From assembly GCA_034003745.1 (NCBI GenBank), contig JAVEYA010000125.1, positions 1 through 6,199 on the forward strand: a stretch of DNA of 6,199 nt, in the 5' to 3' direction. The notes below the pieces were generated by a model. That model did not search any database and had not been told where the DNA came from. It worked only from the letters and a program-made list of their open reading frames with translations. This DNA comes from JAVEYA01 sp034003745 (GTDB lineage Bacteria > Bacillota > Peptococcia > DRI-13 > PHAD01). A program made the position numbers and the translations under genes. Shown here piece by piece: positions 5,546-6,199 of this stretch (position 1 is the stretch's first letter; the number at the start of each line of letters is the position of its first letter).

Positions 5546-5816
5546 CAAGCGCAGTTATCTTTTGCTCATCCGGATCAAGGCCGGCAAATTGGGTTTTCCC
5601 CTTCCCCTCTTCCTTTATGTCTTGGAGGATCTGGCAGAATCCTGGGGTGATCTTCTTCTGCTTTTGAAGAACCTGGCCGGCGCTCCTGTCCGTGAGCTAT
5701 TGGTCGCGGCAATCAACTTCTCCCAAGAGGCCATGGATGAGCTGACCCGCGGGGGGCGCTGGCAAATGGCTGCGATTGAAGCCGATGAAGTCAGGGTCGA
5801 TATCGACTTTTATTAA
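5535..5816 (+). CDS. Small protein resembling a diverged SHOCT-protein core, function unknown
   Basis: The start is taken as ATG 5535, which overlaps the end of the preceding gene by 11 bases. An earlier in-frame ATG at 5472 would merely read through the upstream gene in another frame. No clear ribosome site is present (only GAAG), consistent with translational coupling. The 93-residue product begins MWTNKRSYLLLIRIKAGKLG, then FPLPLFLYVLEDLAESWGDL, a helical middle containing LLVAAINFSQEAMDELTRG, and ends EVRVDIDFY. The order strand - '(I/L)PL' helix - 'I(D/N)(L/F)SQ..(I/M)(E/D)EL' - acidic closing strand 'VRV(E/D)(V/I)' matches residues 47-139 of the SHOCT-like protein immediately upstream, without its SHOCT N-terminus. 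No transmembrane segment is convincing; the leucine-rich stretch looks amphipathic. It is either a diverged duplicate or an interaction partner. Confidence 0.68.
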   Translation: MWTNKRSYLLLIRIKAGKLGFPLPLFLYVLEDLAESWGDLLLLLKNLAGAPVRELLVAAINFSQEAMDELTRGGRWQMAAIEADEVRVDIDFY

Positions 5817-5839
5817 AGAAACCTACTAAAAGAAACCTA
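5815..5839. repeat. Short tandem direct repeat ahead of the yvlD-like gene
   Basis: AAAGAAACCTA occurs at 5815-5825 and again at 5829-5839, a 14-base period that starts within the stop codon of the preceding gene and fills much of the 40-base gap before the next. It may be a small slippage duplication or a recognition site. No function is evident. Confidence 0.5.
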
Positions 5840-5856
5840 ATATATGGGGGATTATA

Positions 5857-6199
5857 ATGAGGAAGATGCTGCTGAGAATACTGATAAATATGCTGGCCTT
5901 TTATACGGTTGGCTGGGTTTTCCCCCAGGTTGAACCGGGATCATGGCAGGTTCTGCTTTTAGCCGCGGTGGTACTGGCGCTGATTAATCTCTTAATCAGG
6001 CCCATCGTCTTATTGCTGGCCCTCCCTCTTAATCTGGTGACGCTGGGTTTGTTTACGCTCATCGTTAATACCTGGATGGTTATGCTGACTTCCCTTTTTG
6101 TGTCCGGGTTCGGCATAACAGGATTCTGGCATTCCTTAACCGCTGCGGTGATCAGCATCATTTACAGCATCATTTTGAAGCCCTTTTTCAAAAAGAAAA
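5857..6199 (+). CDS. yvlD: YvlD-type phage-holin-superfamily-IV membrane protein (cut by right edge)
   Basis: An ATG at 5857, five bases after GGGGGA (5846-5851), opens a frame that continues to the window edge without a stop (114 codons). It begins MRKMLLRILINMLAFYTVGW and has about four hydrophobic helices: roughly residues 4-22, 31-50, 53-78 and 90-110. The conserved core ALINLLIRPIVLLLALPLNL then VTLGLFTLIVN (about 41-72) is the signature of the YvlD / 'phage holin family' (DUF360-type) proteins. It closes with IISIILKPFFKKK-like residues, so probably only a few codons are missing. Despite the name, these are chromosomal membrane proteins, not lysis genes. In Bacillus, yvlD belongs to an envelope-stress locus, which supports a membrane-stress role for this four-gene operon (inference). 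Confidence 0.88.
   Translation, partial: MRKMLLRILINMLAFYTVGWVFPQVEPGSWQVLLLAAVVLALINLLIRPIVLLLALPLNLVTLGLFTLIVNTWMVMLTSLFVSGFGITGFWHSLTAAVISIIYSIILKPFFKKK

Noticed and set aside
5252..5548. Minus-strand open frame opposite the SHOCT-like gene
   Set aside because: No ribosome site and a low-complexity Phe/Ile/Asp-rich product, as expected of antisense to an acidic coding region.
5857..6199. Holin annotation read as evidence of a prophage
   Set aside because: The protein matches the chromosomal YvlD-type family and sits in a housekeeping-like operon with no other phage genes.

Overview
The window reads as chromosomal DNA from a low-to-moderate GC, Gram-positive-lineage anaerobe (Firmicutes/Bacillota). 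Negativicutes or a Peptococcaceae-like Clostridium are the best guesses. The reasons are strong AGGAGG-type ribosome binding sites, sigma-A type promoters, frequent TTG/GTG starts, a corrinoid/QueG-like iron-sulfur protein, a TRAP transporter, and a DUF2089 - SHOCT-like - YvlD cluster. This taxonomy is inference; no rRNA or other marker gene is present. No mobile element, CRISPR array, tRNA or rRNA is visible.

Layout. (1) 1-280, minus: N-terminal part of a Gfo/Idh/MocA-type oxidoreductase that runs off the left edge. (2) 390-731, plus: a small stand-alone starch/glycogen-binding-like module (CBM25/53 type) without signal peptide. (3) 819-1082, plus: a small two-helix membrane protein with its own promoter, ending at a bidirectional terminator shared with the next, convergent gene. 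(4) 1169-1945, minus: a QueG-like protein with two iron-sulfur cluster sites. (5) 2101-4515, plus: a TRAP transporter operon (DctQ, DctM) followed by the RNA 2',3'-cyclic phosphodiesterase ThpR, closed by a strong terminator. No substrate-binding DctP gene lies in the window. The divergent promoters of (4) and (5) overlap and are flanked by inverted repeats. (6) 4644-6199, plus: a near-consensus promoter drives a four-gene set, namely a zinc-ribbon/HTH DUF2089 protein, a SHOCT-like protein, a short protein that looks like a diverged copy of the SHOCT protein's core, and a YvlD-type four-helix membrane protein cut by the right edge.

How the genes fit together: DctQ and DctM form the membrane part of a secondary uptake system for an organic acid or similar solute. 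The last cluster resembles yvl/lia-type envelope-stress loci, with a probable DNA-binding protein first and a membrane protein last, so a self-regulated membrane-stress operon is a reasonable guess. The most notable points are the apparent ATC start of the DUF2089 gene behind a perfect Shine-Dalgarno sequence, the relatedness between neighbouring proteins of that operon, the orphan intracellular carbohydrate-binding module, and the missing DctP.
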